Below are positions 5,963-10,732 of a stretch of DNA of 12,494 nt, one piece after another (within the stretch, counting starts at the first letter, position 1; the number at the start of each line of letters is the position of its first letter). Source of the DNA: Candidatus Nealsonbacteria bacterium RIFCSPHIGHO2_02_FULL_43_13. Lineage in GTDB: Bacteria > Patescibacteriota > Minisyncoccia > Minisyncoccales > MHMH01. The notes beneath the pieces are model-generated. The model was not told the DNA's origin, did not search any database, and was given only the letters and a program-made list of their open reading frames with translations. The stretch covers positions 1 to 12,494 of the forward strand of contig MHMD01000007.1 in assembly GCA_001819295.1 (NCBI GenBank), given 5' to 3'. The position numbers were made by a program, and so were the translations under genes.

Positions 5963-6223
5963 TTAATTGCTGAGGTATTCTTTCAGCATCGTCATTAACG
6001 TTGTCCTTCCTCGATTTGTTTTGAGGTATTCCTCTCTTCTTTTGGTGTCCCTCTTATTTTTGTAAGCCTCGTAATGAATAAGTTCTAATGGAATATAATA
6101 TTTTGTAGATTTTGACTTTCCGCTATTGTGTTCCTTCAGTCGCTGGTGAAGATCTTCAGAATATCCTATATAAATAAAATCCCTAGTTTTATTATAGAGA
6201 ACGTAGACGTAATAGAATTTCAT
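5963..6223 (-). CDS. GIY-YIG nuclease-like small protein
   Basis: The 86 aa product is one GIY-YIG domain of the compact UPF0213/YhbQ-like type. It has the GIY-equivalent strand YYVYVLYN (4-11), the YIG motif IYIGYSEDL (17-25), the conserved Arg in QRLKEHN (27-33), STKYYIPLELIHYEAY (39-54) and the catalytic-Glu region KRREEYLKT (61-69). The last resembles the usual REKxLKxxxGR pattern, followed by NRGR. The catalytic Tyr, Arg and Glu candidates are all present. Such proteins are often present in several copies per genome and their natural substrate is unclear. I start it at MKFYY (6223); seven more codons upstream would run into the hairpin at 6236-6259. There is no Shine-Dalgarno. A REP-like hairpin just upstream hints at mobility. 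Confidence 0.88.
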   Translation of the reverse strand: MKFYYVYVLYNKTRDFIYIGYSEDLHQRLKEHNSGKSKSTKYYIPLELIHYEAYKNKRDTKRREEYLKTNRGRTTLMTMLKEYLSN

Positions 6224-6235
6224 GTATATATGCTG

Positions 6236-6259
6236 GACAGGCACCAGTCGGCACCTGTC
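6236..6259. repeat. REP-like inverted repeat upstream of the GIY-YIG gene
   Basis: GACAGG and CCTGTC form a 6-bp stem around 12 bases that contain CACC and GGCA. GACAGGCAC is shared, in the opposite orientation, with 3143-3154. It lies 12 bases before the GIY-YIG start codon. Confidence 0.45.
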
Positions 6260-6316
6260 TACGGCAAATTCTACTCTCGCTTATATCGAAACCAAGTAAC
6301 ATTTGTATCTGCCGGA

Positions 6317-6376
6317 GCAAGGCGCAGAATTGTGCCTTGCAGGGGCTAGTGAACGACGTTAGAACCAGGATTCAAG
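6317..6376. repeat. Structured repeat element, copy 3
   Basis: A perfect hairpin GCAAGGC (6317-6323) and GCCTTGC (6334-6340) runs directly into AGGGGCTAGTGAACGACG and TTAGAACC. Positions 6337-6376 match 4971-5010 at 36 of 40 bases. The layout (hairpin, then GGGGCT, then GTTAGAAC) is the same as in copy 1. It abuts the terminator of the amino-acid-kinase-like gene. Confidence 0.75.
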
Positions 6377-6410
6377 AAAAAAGCCTGGAAGACGGTGCTC
6401 CCAAGCTTTT
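6375..6410 (-). terminator. Intrinsic terminator of the amino-acid-kinase-like gene
   Basis: On the minus strand AAAAGCTTGGGAG, a 6-base loop and CTTCCAGGCTTTT form a 13-bp stem with two G-U pairs, running into a T tract. It begins 2 bases after the stop codon. Confidence 0.85.
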
Positions 6411-6412
6411 AT

Positions 6413-6859
6413 TTATAGATAAACTACCTCAATCTTATCAAGATCGTTAGGAAAAGATTTATTTCTTCCCCTTAACGTAACGATAAATATTTTATTGAAA
6501 CTAGGATAAAGAGCCATCGCATAACTGTCACCGTTTACGTGGCAAACCTTATCACCTAATTTGAATACCGGAATAAAAACAGTAGCCTTAATCCCCCTTT
6601 GATTTAATTGCTCTTCCGTTAAGCGTTTTTGTTCTCTCAAGATATCCTCGGCTATTATTCTTCCTTTTTCATTTTTAATTTCTCTCCCGGTTGGAAAAAA
6701 TTCATATTCAATACCCTGTTTTTGTAATGCTTTCGTAATTGAGGTGCCACCCCCACAAAGTATGAATAAACGGTCTGAGGAATTCGTGATCGTAAAAAGC
6801 CAATCATAGAAAGTCGTTTTTTCTATTACATCCCCCGAAGCCTTTATTAGAATGTCCAT
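6413..6859 (-). CDS. Truncated amino-acid-kinase-fold protein
   Basis: The 148 aa product resembles the N-terminal half of the amino acid kinase (AAK) superfamily (UMP kinase, acetylglutamate kinase, aspartokinase). The start MDILIKASGDV (1-11) fits the first strand with its Lys. LFILCGGGTSIT (31-42) fits the Gly-rich substrate or phosphate loop. HVNGDSYAMALYPSFNKIFIVT (107-128) fits the 'N-x-D-(S/T)-x-A...L-x-x-T' segment. Family members run to about 230-300 aa; here the protein stops soon after, so most of the ATP-binding C-terminal part is missing. It may be a minimal or non-catalytic AAK domain; the stop is clean and no decayed frame is apparent downstream. The start is the ATG at 6859, 6 bases after GGGAGG; a TTG one codon earlier is less likely. 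It has its own terminator. Confidence 0.7.
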   Translation of the reverse strand: MDILIKASGDVIEKTTFYDWLFTITNSSDRLFILCGGGTSITKALQKQGIEYEFFPTGREIKNEKGRIIAEDILREQKRLTEEQLNQRGIKATVFIPVFKLGDKVCHVNGDSYAMALYPSFNKIFIVTLRGRNKSFPNDLDKIEVVYL

Positions 6860-6910
6860 CAATTACCTCCCATATGTAATTTTTAAAGTATATTTTATAT
6901 TAAAGAATTA

Positions 6911-6940
6911 AATAAAAAAAATCAAGCCCTCTCGGGCCTG
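6911..6940 (-). terminator. Intrinsic terminator with GAGA tetraloop
   Basis: CAGGCCC-GAGA-GGGCTTG followed by ATTTTTTTTATTT on the minus strand. The stem is identical to the terminator at 1906-1940 and only the GNRA loop differs. It lies 30 bases after the stop of the coiled-coil gene. Confidence 0.88.
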
Positions 6941-6970
6941 AAAATTTCAAAATCAAAATATCGAAGTTAT

Positions 6971-7216
6971 TTAATATTCTAGTTTTATTCCGACCTTTTC
7001 GGCTATTTCTTGAATCCATTTTTCCAATCTATCAACCTTATGGGTAAGCATAACCATTTCTTGAAAGTATGTGTCAGCCTTTTTGGCATAGGCGTCAACG
7101 GAAGTTTGAAGATTTCTAAAATCTTCTTTTAGCTCTTCGAGGTCTTGTTTGGTGGCAACTTCTTCTCTGGTAGCGAAAACCTCTATAAGTTTTTGAATGT
7201 CTTTATCATCAAGCAT
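6971..7216 (-). CDS. Small coiled-coil protein
   Basis: The 81 aa product starts MLDDKDIQKLIEVFATREEV and continues in an almost unbroken heptad-like helix through KQDLEELKEDFRNLQ and VDRLEKWIQEIAEKV. It has no membrane segment, Cys or catalytic motif. Short coiled-coil proteins with 'KxxLxELKEDF' repeats are common unknowns in Patescibacteria and some phages; no function is established that I know of. The start at 7216 has no Shine-Dalgarno. A good promoter lies at 7231-7259, so the expected leader is short (about 10 nt). The terminator at 6911-6940 makes it monocistronic. It takes the place where secE would be expected after rpmG-tRNA-Trp. Confidence 0.75.
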   Translation of the reverse strand: MLDDKDIQKLIEVFATREEVATKQDLEELKEDFRNLQTSVDAYAKKADTYFQEMVMLTHKVDRLEKWIQEIAEKVGIKLEY

Positions 7217-7230
7217 ATTTTTCTGATTTT

Positions 7231-7259
7231 ATTTTATCAATCCTAAAAAACGGTGTCAA
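7231..7259 (-). promoter_or_regulatory. Sigma-70 promoter of the coiled-coil gene
   Basis: TTGACA (7259-7254), 17 bp, TAAAAT (7236-7231) on the minus strand. It begins 7 bases beyond the 3' end of tRNA-Trp, so the small gene is uncoupled from the tRNA/rpmG transcript. Confidence 0.75.
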
Positions 7260-7266
7260 GTTTTTG

Positions 7267-7337
7267 CAGGGGTACTCCGACTTGAACGGAGATTAATGCT
7301 TTTGGAGAGCATCGTTCTGCCATTGAACTATACCCCT
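7267..7337 (-). tRNA. tRNA-Trp (anticodon CCA)
   Basis: A full cloverleaf is visible on the minus strand. The acceptor stem is AGGGGTA/TACCCCT with discriminator G, and the D arm is GTTC...GAAC. The anticodon stem ATGCT/AGCAT has loop CTCCAAA, giving anticodon CCA. The T arm is CTCCG-TTCAAGT-CGGAG. The 3' CCA is not encoded (the next bases are CAA). It lies 23 bases after rpmG, the usual rpmG-trnW order. Confidence 0.96.
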
Positions 7338-7341
7338 ACGT

Positions 7342-7358
7342 CCGCCCAAGGCGGGCGG
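7342..7358 (-). other. GC-rich hairpin between rpmG and tRNA-Trp
   Basis: CCGCCC-GCCTT-GGGCGG forms a 6-bp G/C-only stem on the minus strand with no T tract. It probably separates or protects the processed rpmG and tRNA ends rather than terminating transcription. Confidence 0.5.
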
Positions 7359-7360
7359 GA

Positions 7361-7519
7361 TTATTTCTTGCTTTCCTTATGGGCAGTGTGTTTTCTGCAC
7401 CATTTGCAGAATTTCTTCAATTCTAACTTATTATCGCCCACGGCTTTAGTCTTGCGGGTGAAGTAGTTGGTTTTCTTGCAAACCTGGCACTGTATTTTGA
7501 TAAATGGTTTTTTTGCCAT
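7361..7519 (-). CDS. rpmG: 50S ribosomal protein L33
   Basis: The 52 aa product is bacterial L33 of the zinc-binding (C+) type: CQVC (11-14) and CKWC (38-41) provide four Cys ligands, with NYFTRKTK (18-25) between. It is a component of the large ribosomal subunit near the E site. The start is the ATG at 7519; the frame is open further upstream but lies inside tRNA-Thr, whose 3' end is only 3 bases before this ATG. There is no Shine-Dalgarno, so tRNA processing should leave an essentially leaderless message. It is flanked by tRNA-Thr and tRNA-Trp, as in the widespread tRNA-Tyr/Thr-tuf-rpmG-tRNA-Trp-secE-nusG region, here without tuf, secE or nusG. Confidence 0.95.
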   Translation of the reverse strand: MAKKPFIKIQCQVCKKTNYFTRKTKAVGDNKLELKKFCKWCRKHTAHKESKK

Positions 7520-7522
7520 ATG

Positions 7523-7594
7523 AGCCAATGATCGGATTTGAACCGATGACCTACTCCTTACCATGGAGTTGCTCTACCGCTGAGCTACATTGGC
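7523..7594 (-). tRNA. tRNA-Thr (anticodon GGT)
   Basis: On the minus strand the acceptor stem is GCCAATG/CATTGGC with discriminator T. The D arm is GCTC...GAGC. The anticodon stem ACTCC/GGAGT has loop ATGGTAA, giving anticodon GGT. The T arm is ATCGG-TTCAAAT-CCGAT. CCA is not encoded. Only three bases separate its end from the rpmG start codon. Confidence 0.96.
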
Positions 7595-7608
7595 ATCTAA
7601 AAAATCAG

Positions 7609-7691
7609 TGGGCAGGGAGGGATTCGAACCCCCGAAGGCCGAAGCCAGCTGATTTACAGTCAGCCCCATTTGACCGCTTTGGTACCTACCC
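7609..7691 (-). tRNA. tRNA-Tyr (anticodon GTA)
   Basis: On the minus strand the acceptor is GGGTAGG/CCTGCCC (one U-G pair) with discriminator A. The anticodon stem CTGA/TCAG surrounds CTGTAAA, giving anticodon GTA. There is a long class II variable arm with a TTCGG loop and a T arm with GGTTCGAATCC. CCA is not encoded. It lies 35 bases after trmD, with a small AATAC/GTATT hairpin between, and 14 bases before tRNA-Thr. Confidence 0.96.
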
Positions 7692-7726
7692 AATACTATT
7701 TCGTATTAACTATATAATAAATCTGG

Positions 7727-8377
7727 CTAATTGCCAATATCTTTACCGTGTTTCTGGCGCCATTCTTCGATCTTCTTATGGTCGCCTGAAAGCAGAACAT
7801 CGGGCACGCGCCATTTTTTAAAGACTTCGGGGCGCGTATACTGCTCGTATTCGATAAAGCCCTTATCTTTGGTGATTCTTTCTTTAAGTAATTGGGGCTT
7901 GCCTAAAACTCCGGGAATCAACCTCGCCACCGTCTCGATAACCACCATGGCTGGCAACTCCCCGCCCATCAAATCGTAATCGCCGATAGAAACCTCCTCA
8001 TCAACCAGGTGCTGGACTACTCTTTCATCCACGCCCTCATAACGTCCGCAAATGAAAATAAGATGCTTAGCCCGGGCAAATTTGTAAGCCATCTTTTGAT
8101 CGAACTTTTTTCCCCTCGGCGTAAATAAAATTACCTTGGCGTTTTTTTTCTTTAAGGCTTTGATGGACTTAAAGAGCGGTTCAATCTTGAGGACCATGCC
8201 TAATCCCCCGCCGAACGGCCGATCGTCAACTGTTTTATGCCTGTCCCGAGTCCACTTCCTAAGATTATGCACATTAATTTTAATCAGGCACTTTTTTTGA
8301 GCGCGGGCGATCAGCGACTCTTTGAGATAGGAGTCAAAAATATTCGGGAAAATAGTGATAATGTCGAATTTCAACAT
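7727..8377 (-). CDS. trmD: tRNA (guanine-N1)-methyltransferase TrmD
   Basis: TrmD transfers a methyl group from S-adenosylmethionine to G37 of tRNAs reading CNN codons, preventing +1 frameshifting. The 216 aa product has the SPOUT trefoil-knot hallmarks: MLKFDIITIFPNIF (1-14), DDRPFGGGLGMV (51-62), FICGRYEGVDERV (108-120), SIGDYDLMGGELPAM (130-144) with the catalytic Asp in GDYDL, then YTRPEV (180-185) and VPDVLLSGDH (191-200). It is shorter than the E. coli protein (about 255 aa) but ends after the expected C-terminal helix, so it looks complete. The start at 8377 is the conserved MLKFDI; upstream codons overlap a hairpin. There is no Shine-Dalgarno. It shares a block with khpA, a frequent trmD partner, and with three tRNA genes. 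Confidence 0.97.
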   Translation of the reverse strand: MLKFDIITIFPNIFDSYLKESLIARAQKKCLIKINVHNLRKWTRDRHKTVDDRPFGGGLGMVLKIEPLFKSIKALKKKNAKVILFTPRGKKFDQKMAYKFARAKHLIFICGRYEGVDERVVQHLVDEEVSIGDYDLMGGELPAMVVIETVARLIPGVLGKPQLLKERITKDKGFIEYEQYTRPEVFKKWRVPDVLLSGDHKKIEEWRQKHGKDIGN

Positions 8378-8416
8378 GGAAAAGTAAAGCCGTACTATCA
8401 TCATAATAGCACGGCT
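8378..8416 (-). terminator. Terminator-like hairpin directly before trmD
   Basis: On the minus strand AGCCGT-x-CTAT and ATAG-x-ACGGCT pair with one mismatch around a 7-base loop (8416-8388), followed by TTACTTTTCC that ends at the trmD ATG. Its 5' arm shares one base with the stop codon of the 228 aa gene. It could terminate that gene or act as a conditional barrier before trmD. Confidence 0.6.
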
Positions 8417-9102
8417 CATCGAGAATTGTGAACTTGAAGGAAGCTTAAAATCCTCTCTAAATCCGGCTTCAGAATGCCTTGGCAAACGACTCTTTGGCGT
8501 CCTAGCGGAAAAGGGTTGGTTTGATTCAGGGAAATCAGCACATTGTCGGGTTGGGCGAATTGCGCTATTCCATAAGCGACAATGTCTTGAGGAACGATTA
8601 TTTCTAGGTGATTCGGCACGGTTGATTGGTCCACTCCCAGGCCAATGGTTCGTAAGGCGCGGATAAGCGCGTTAATTTCAATCAAGTTTTGCAGATGAAG
8701 CGTTCTTTTGTCGAAAGACCTGGTAATTTGAGTGAGTTGTTTCCGCCTGTCTAGTTTAATCTTGAGGAAAAATCTAGTTTTTTCTTTATCATTCGGGATG
8801 TGCGGATTTTCGACCAAACTTATCTCTTCCGGTATAATTTCGCAGGTTTTTAGTTTCTTCATATTCTTTCTAGAAAAAACAAATCTCCAGGGCAGATTGA
8901 CAAGGTAGACGCTCGCTTCATTGTGAAGATACTTTCTGATCTCTAAAAGCGGCGTTTCTGCTTCGGGTACGGCTCCGGCGATTAAGCTCTTTAGCTTCTC
9001 TATTAATTCCGCATTGTTTAGCTGAACGCCCGTTAAAGCTTGATGTCTTTGCCTGAATCTTTTCATAGCATGAGGTATGATTTCGATGCCGTCAATTTTC
9101 AT
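8416..9102 (-). CDS. Unknown 228 aa protein between khpA and trmD
   Basis: I do not recognise the family. The 228 aa soluble product begins MKIDGIEIIPHAMKRFRQRH; the 'HAxxRFxxRH' start recalls small RelE/DUF4258-like folds, but this is weak. Residues 60-95 include EIRKYLHNEASVYLVNLPWR followed by FVFSRKNMKKL, a plausible beta-sheet continuation. The C-terminal part, LEIIVPQDIVAYGIAQFAQP (172-191), looks like an alpha/beta domain. I start at 9102 because GGGAGGAAGAG precedes that ATG; nine more codons are possible from 9129. It lies between a bidirectional terminator (9135-9174) and the hairpin before trmD, so it may be its own transcript even though it sits in a conserved block. No promoter stands out in the 30 bases before it. 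Confidence 0.7.
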   Translation of the reverse strand: MKIDGIEIIPHAMKRFRQRHQALTGVQLNNAELIEKLKSLIAGAVPEAETPLLEIRKYLHNEASVYLVNLPWRFVFSRKNMKKLKTCEIIPEEISLVENPHIPNDKEKTRFFLKIKLDRRKQLTQITRSFDKRTLHLQNLIEINALIRALRTIGLGVDQSTVPNHLEIIVPQDIVAYGIAQFAQPDNVLISLNQTNPFPLGRQRVVCQGILKPDLERILSFLQVHNSR

Positions 9103-9134
9103 TCTCTTCCTCCCGCGGCTTTTTATCAAAGTGC

Positions 9135-9174
9135 GAACAAAAATACGCTACATCACTATAGCGTATTTTTGTTC
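9135..9174. terminator. Bidirectional intrinsic terminator after khpA
   Basis: GAACAAAAATACGCTA (9135-9150) and TAGCGTATTTTTGTTC (9159-9174) form a perfect 16-bp stem around 8 bases. The A and T runs are inside the stem, so a T tract is present in either direction. It starts 19 bases after the khpA stop. GACGTTAGAAC on the minus strand at its edge matches the tail of the repeat at 6317-6376. Confidence 0.85.
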
Positions 9175-9192
9175 TAACGTCAAGGATACGTT

Positions 9193-9537
9193 TTAGAGTT
9201 TTAATTCATCAAGTCCCGATCCTTCGGGCCTTCTTTCATATCCTGATTCCTCGGGTCTTCTGACGCGAGGTCCTCGGCCACCCTCTGGCTCTTCGATTTT
9301 TAAGTTCACTCTCGCGTGGTTCTTAAGACCGATAATGCGAACCAAAGTTCTGATGGCTCTCGCAGTTGAACCTTCGCGGCCCACGATTTGGCCCATGTCT
9401 TCGGCGTGGACGTTCAATGAGAGTAAAACTCCCATCTCATCAACCTTGCGGTCGACTTTAACGCTTTCCGGATGGTCAACCAACGATTTTACAACGTAAT
9501 CCAGGAATTGCTCGTCAACAGTTTTTTTGTCTGCCAT
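9193..9537 (-). CDS. khpA: KH-domain RNA-binding protein KhpA (YlqC-like)
   Basis: The 114 aa product carries a single KH domain of the KhpA/YlqC family, a small RNA chaperone that pairs with KhpB in many bacteria. Residues 6-80 are the domain; the RNA-binding GxxG loop is GREG (53-56) in GQIVGREGSTARAIRTLVR, and the following strands include HARVNLKIEEP. Family members are often about 75-90 aa; this one adds a roughly 30-residue charged, Gly/Arg/Glu-rich tail (GGRGPRVRR and similar), probably disordered and possibly RNA-contacting. It has a perfect promoter at 9621-9649. The leader of about 75 nt has AGTAGC/GCTACT that can pair, and no Shine-Dalgarno. In many genomes khpA lies between rpsP and rimM-trmD; here trmD is two genes on. 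Confidence 0.93.
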   Translation of the reverse strand: MADKKTVDEQFLDYVVKSLVDHPESVKVDRKVDEMGVLLSLNVHAEDMGQIVGREGSTARAIRTLVRIIGLKNHARVNLKIEEPEGGRGPRVRRPEESGYERRPEGSGLDELKL

Positions 9538-9620
9538 GTTAGCTAAAATTCTTTATCATTAATCCTCTAAATAGTAGCCCGACCTTTAAACAGCGTAACT
9601 GCTACTAAACTACTGCCCTA

Positions 9621-9649
9621 ATTATACTCCTGTTTAAATAGATTGTCAA
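9621..9649 (-). promoter_or_regulatory. Perfect consensus sigma-70 promoter of khpA
   Basis: TTGACA (9649-9644), 17 bp, TATAAT (9626-9621) on the minus strand, about 27 bases beyond the 3' end of tRNA-Ile. Confidence 0.9.
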
Positions 9650-9676
9650 CGGCCTGCCCCAAGTCGCGTCGAAGGG

Positions 9677-9748
9677 TGGGCACGGAAGGAGTCGAACCTT
9701 CCACTTCTTCATTATCAGTGAAGCGTTCTACCGCTGAACTACGTGCCC
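9677..9748 (-). tRNA. tRNA-Ile (anticodon GAT)
   Basis: On the minus strand the acceptor stem is GGGCACG/CGTGCCC with discriminator A. The D arm is GTTC...GAAC. The anticodon stem CTTCA/TGAAG has loop CTGATAA, giving anticodon GAT. The T arm is GGAAG-GTTCGACT-CCTTCC (in part). The next bases are CCC, not CCA. This isoacceptor often sits in the 16S-23S spacer; here it stands alone about 1.2 kb downstream of the 16S gene with its own promoter. Confidence 0.96.
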
Positions 9749-9762
9749 TCAAAACACTTTTA

Positions 9763-9791
9763 ATTTTAGCCAAAAACTACAACCTTGTCAA
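9763..9791 (-). promoter_or_regulatory. Sigma-70 promoter of tRNA-Ile
   Basis: TTGACA (9791-9786), 17 bp, TAAAAT (9768-9763) on the minus strand. The expected start is a few bases before the mature tRNA 5' end at 9748. Confidence 0.8.
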
Positions 9792-9817
9792 AACAAAAAT
9801 GAGTGAGGTGGGGCCTC

Positions 9818-9860
9818 TTTCATGTTGGAGGTTTCATGTTGGAGGCGAAGCCTCCAACAT
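9818..9860. repeat. 14-bp tandem duplication leading into a perfect hairpin
   Basis: TTTCATGTTGGAGG occurs at 9818-9831 and again at 9832-9845. The second copy runs into ATGTTGGAGGC-GAA-GCCTCCAACAT (9836-9860), an 11-bp perfect stem. The core GGAGGC...GCCTCC is shared with 3001-3023. It lies between a terminator and the tRNA-Ile promoter and has no coding role. Confidence 0.65.
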
Positions 9861-9884
9861 TTACGCCTTTGATATTCTGCTGAT

Positions 9885-9921
9885 TTAAAACGAAAAGGTC
9901 TTGGACGGATCCAAGACCTTT
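9885..9921 (-). terminator. Intrinsic terminator of the 79/83 aa gene unit
   Basis: AAAGGTCTTGG, a 6-base loop and CCAAGACCTTT form an 11-bp stem followed by TCGTTTT on the minus strand. It lies 11 bases after the stop codon of the 83 aa gene. Confidence 0.88.
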
Positions 9922-9932
9922 CTTCTTGTAGG

Positions 9933-10184
9933 TTAAGGCTCTTCCCGCAGTAAGTCCTCGGTTTCCTTCATCAGGTCTCGACCTTCCTGCATCCATTTAT
10001 CAAAAGCTGCTCTGGATTTTTTCATCGCCTCGTCCACCCGCGGTGCATATTGCTCGACAACGATTTTCTCTGCGGCTAAGCGATCCGATGTTGATTTCAA
10101 CACCTGATCAATTTCCGCAAAAATTTTAGCCACCTCATCTTCCGCCGTCGACAAATCTGCATATGCCTTATCTTCTTTTTCCAT
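9933..10184 (-). CDS. Small helical unknown protein (83 aa)
   Basis: I do not recognise the family. The 83 aa product is acidic and almost entirely alpha-helical in appearance: AYADLSTAEDEVAKIFAEID, then a second helix around RLAAEKIVVEQYAPRVDEAM and a third with FDKWMQEGRDLMKETEDLL. It has no Cys, signal peptide or membrane helix, and could be a small helical bundle or coiled coil. AAGGAG is followed directly by one ATG (10190) and by a second ATG (10184) six bases on. The second has proper spacing, so I choose it; the first would add Met-Ala. It is the second gene of a unit driven from 10733-10761 and is separated from the first gene by a long structured RNA stretch, which may control its expression. 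Confidence 0.72.
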   Translation of the reverse strand: MEKEDKAYADLSTAEDEVAKIFAEIDQVLKSTSDRLAAEKIVVEQYAPRVDEAMKKSRAAFDKWMQEGRDLMKETEDLLREEP

Positions 10185-10202
10185 TGCCATCTCCTTATTT
10201 TA

Positions 10203-10314
10203 TTTTCCCCGTAGCATTGATCTTCCTTTGAAAATCAATCTTACGGAGAGGAGAGCCAAACATCTTTTAAAAAGACTGTCTGGCTCTCTCTTAGAATGAA
10301 CTACTACTTAGTTC
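10203..10314 (-). promoter_or_regulatory. Three-hairpin leader of the 83 aa gene
   Basis: Three hairpins occur in a row on the minus strand before the ribosome binding site. The first is GAACTA-AGTAG-TAGTTC (10314-10298). The second is GAGAGCCAGAC...GTTTGGCTCTC, with an inner CTTTT/AAAAG helix (10288-10251). The third is CCGTA/TACGG with ATTGAT/ATCAAT (10246-10209). The third ends about 12 bases before AAGGAG. No riboswitch class I know fits; the structure is seen, the regulatory role is inferred. Confidence 0.55.
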
Positions 10315-10319
10315 GGGGT

Positions 10320-10425
10320 GGGGAGAAAGAAGGAGAAGTTCTTGTTCTGTCTAATCCTTGCTTTTGCAAAGAAAGAACAATTACCTTTTTATGAACCTCA
10401 TCGGTTCAACCCGTGCCTTCTCCCC
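10320..10425 (-). ncRNA. Candidate structured RNA with a three-way junction
   Basis: On the minus strand GGGGAGAA (10425-10418) pairs with TTCTCCCC (10327-10320). Inside are a hairpin GAACC-GATGA-GGTTC (10407-10393) and a long arm TTGTTCT/AGAACAA (10380-10374 with 10348-10342) capped by CTTTGC-AAAA-GCAAGG. The result is a closed three-way junction of about 106 nt. It starts 6 bases after the stop of the 79 aa gene, without a promoter of its own. It could be a processed small RNA or the first part of a long leader for the 83 aa gene. There is no coding potential. Confidence 0.45.
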
Positions 10426-10431
10426 GCCTGC

Positions 10432-10671
10432 CTACTTACTGAAAGAGATTTTTTGGAGTTTTTCTTCGGTTTCCCGTAAGATTTCTGCCATGAACTCTTT
10501 TGCAAATTCGAGAAGTTCCTCTTTAGGAATACCTGTTTCCTGAGCAAGTTGTCCGATCTCTTTCTTGACGTTGTTCGCGTCGGCGAGACCTCTTATTTGG
10601 AAATCACGGATTTTTTCCCGCTTCAGGACAGCGTAGGCAATCTCGGCCTTTCGTTCCTTTGATATAGCCAT
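10432..10671 (-). CDS. Small charged helical unknown protein (79 aa)
   Basis: I do not recognise the family. The 79 aa product begins MAISKERKAEIAYAVLKREK. It is rich in Lys, Glu and Ala, is probably a three-helix protein, and has ETGIPKEELLEFAKEF (48-63) as a possible helix-turn-helix-like stretch, though not a convincing one. It has no membrane or signal segment. The ATG at 10671 is chosen over the GTG at 10680 because AAGGAGG stands 8 bases before it and the GTG overlaps that site. A perfect promoter with a palindrome across the -10 region lies 60-90 bases upstream. The leader can form AGAAGA/TCTTCT plus AGGAA/TTCCT just before the ribosome binding site. Promoter, ribosome binding site and hairpins together suggest a strongly expressed, controlled gene. 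Confidence 0.75.
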   Translation of the reverse strand: MAISKERKAEIAYAVLKREKIRDFQIRGLADANNVKKEIGQLAQETGIPKEELLEFAKEFMAEILRETEEKLQKISFSK

Positions 10672-10732
10672 CTTTCTCACCTCCTTCAGAAGATAAATTA
10701 GGAACGTACTTCATTCCTTTTCTTCTACCATA

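Noticed and set aside
4366-6376. Integron attC sites at the three GTTAGAAC repeats
   Set aside because: The GTTRRRY core fails at its last base (GTTAGAA), and no clean RYYYAAC partner with paired inner boxes is present at copies 2 and 3. No integrase is in view. Kept only as a loose comparison.
9677-9748. Part of a 16S-23S spacer
   Set aside because: tRNA-Ile has its own promoter and is separated from the 16S gene by two terminators and two protein genes.
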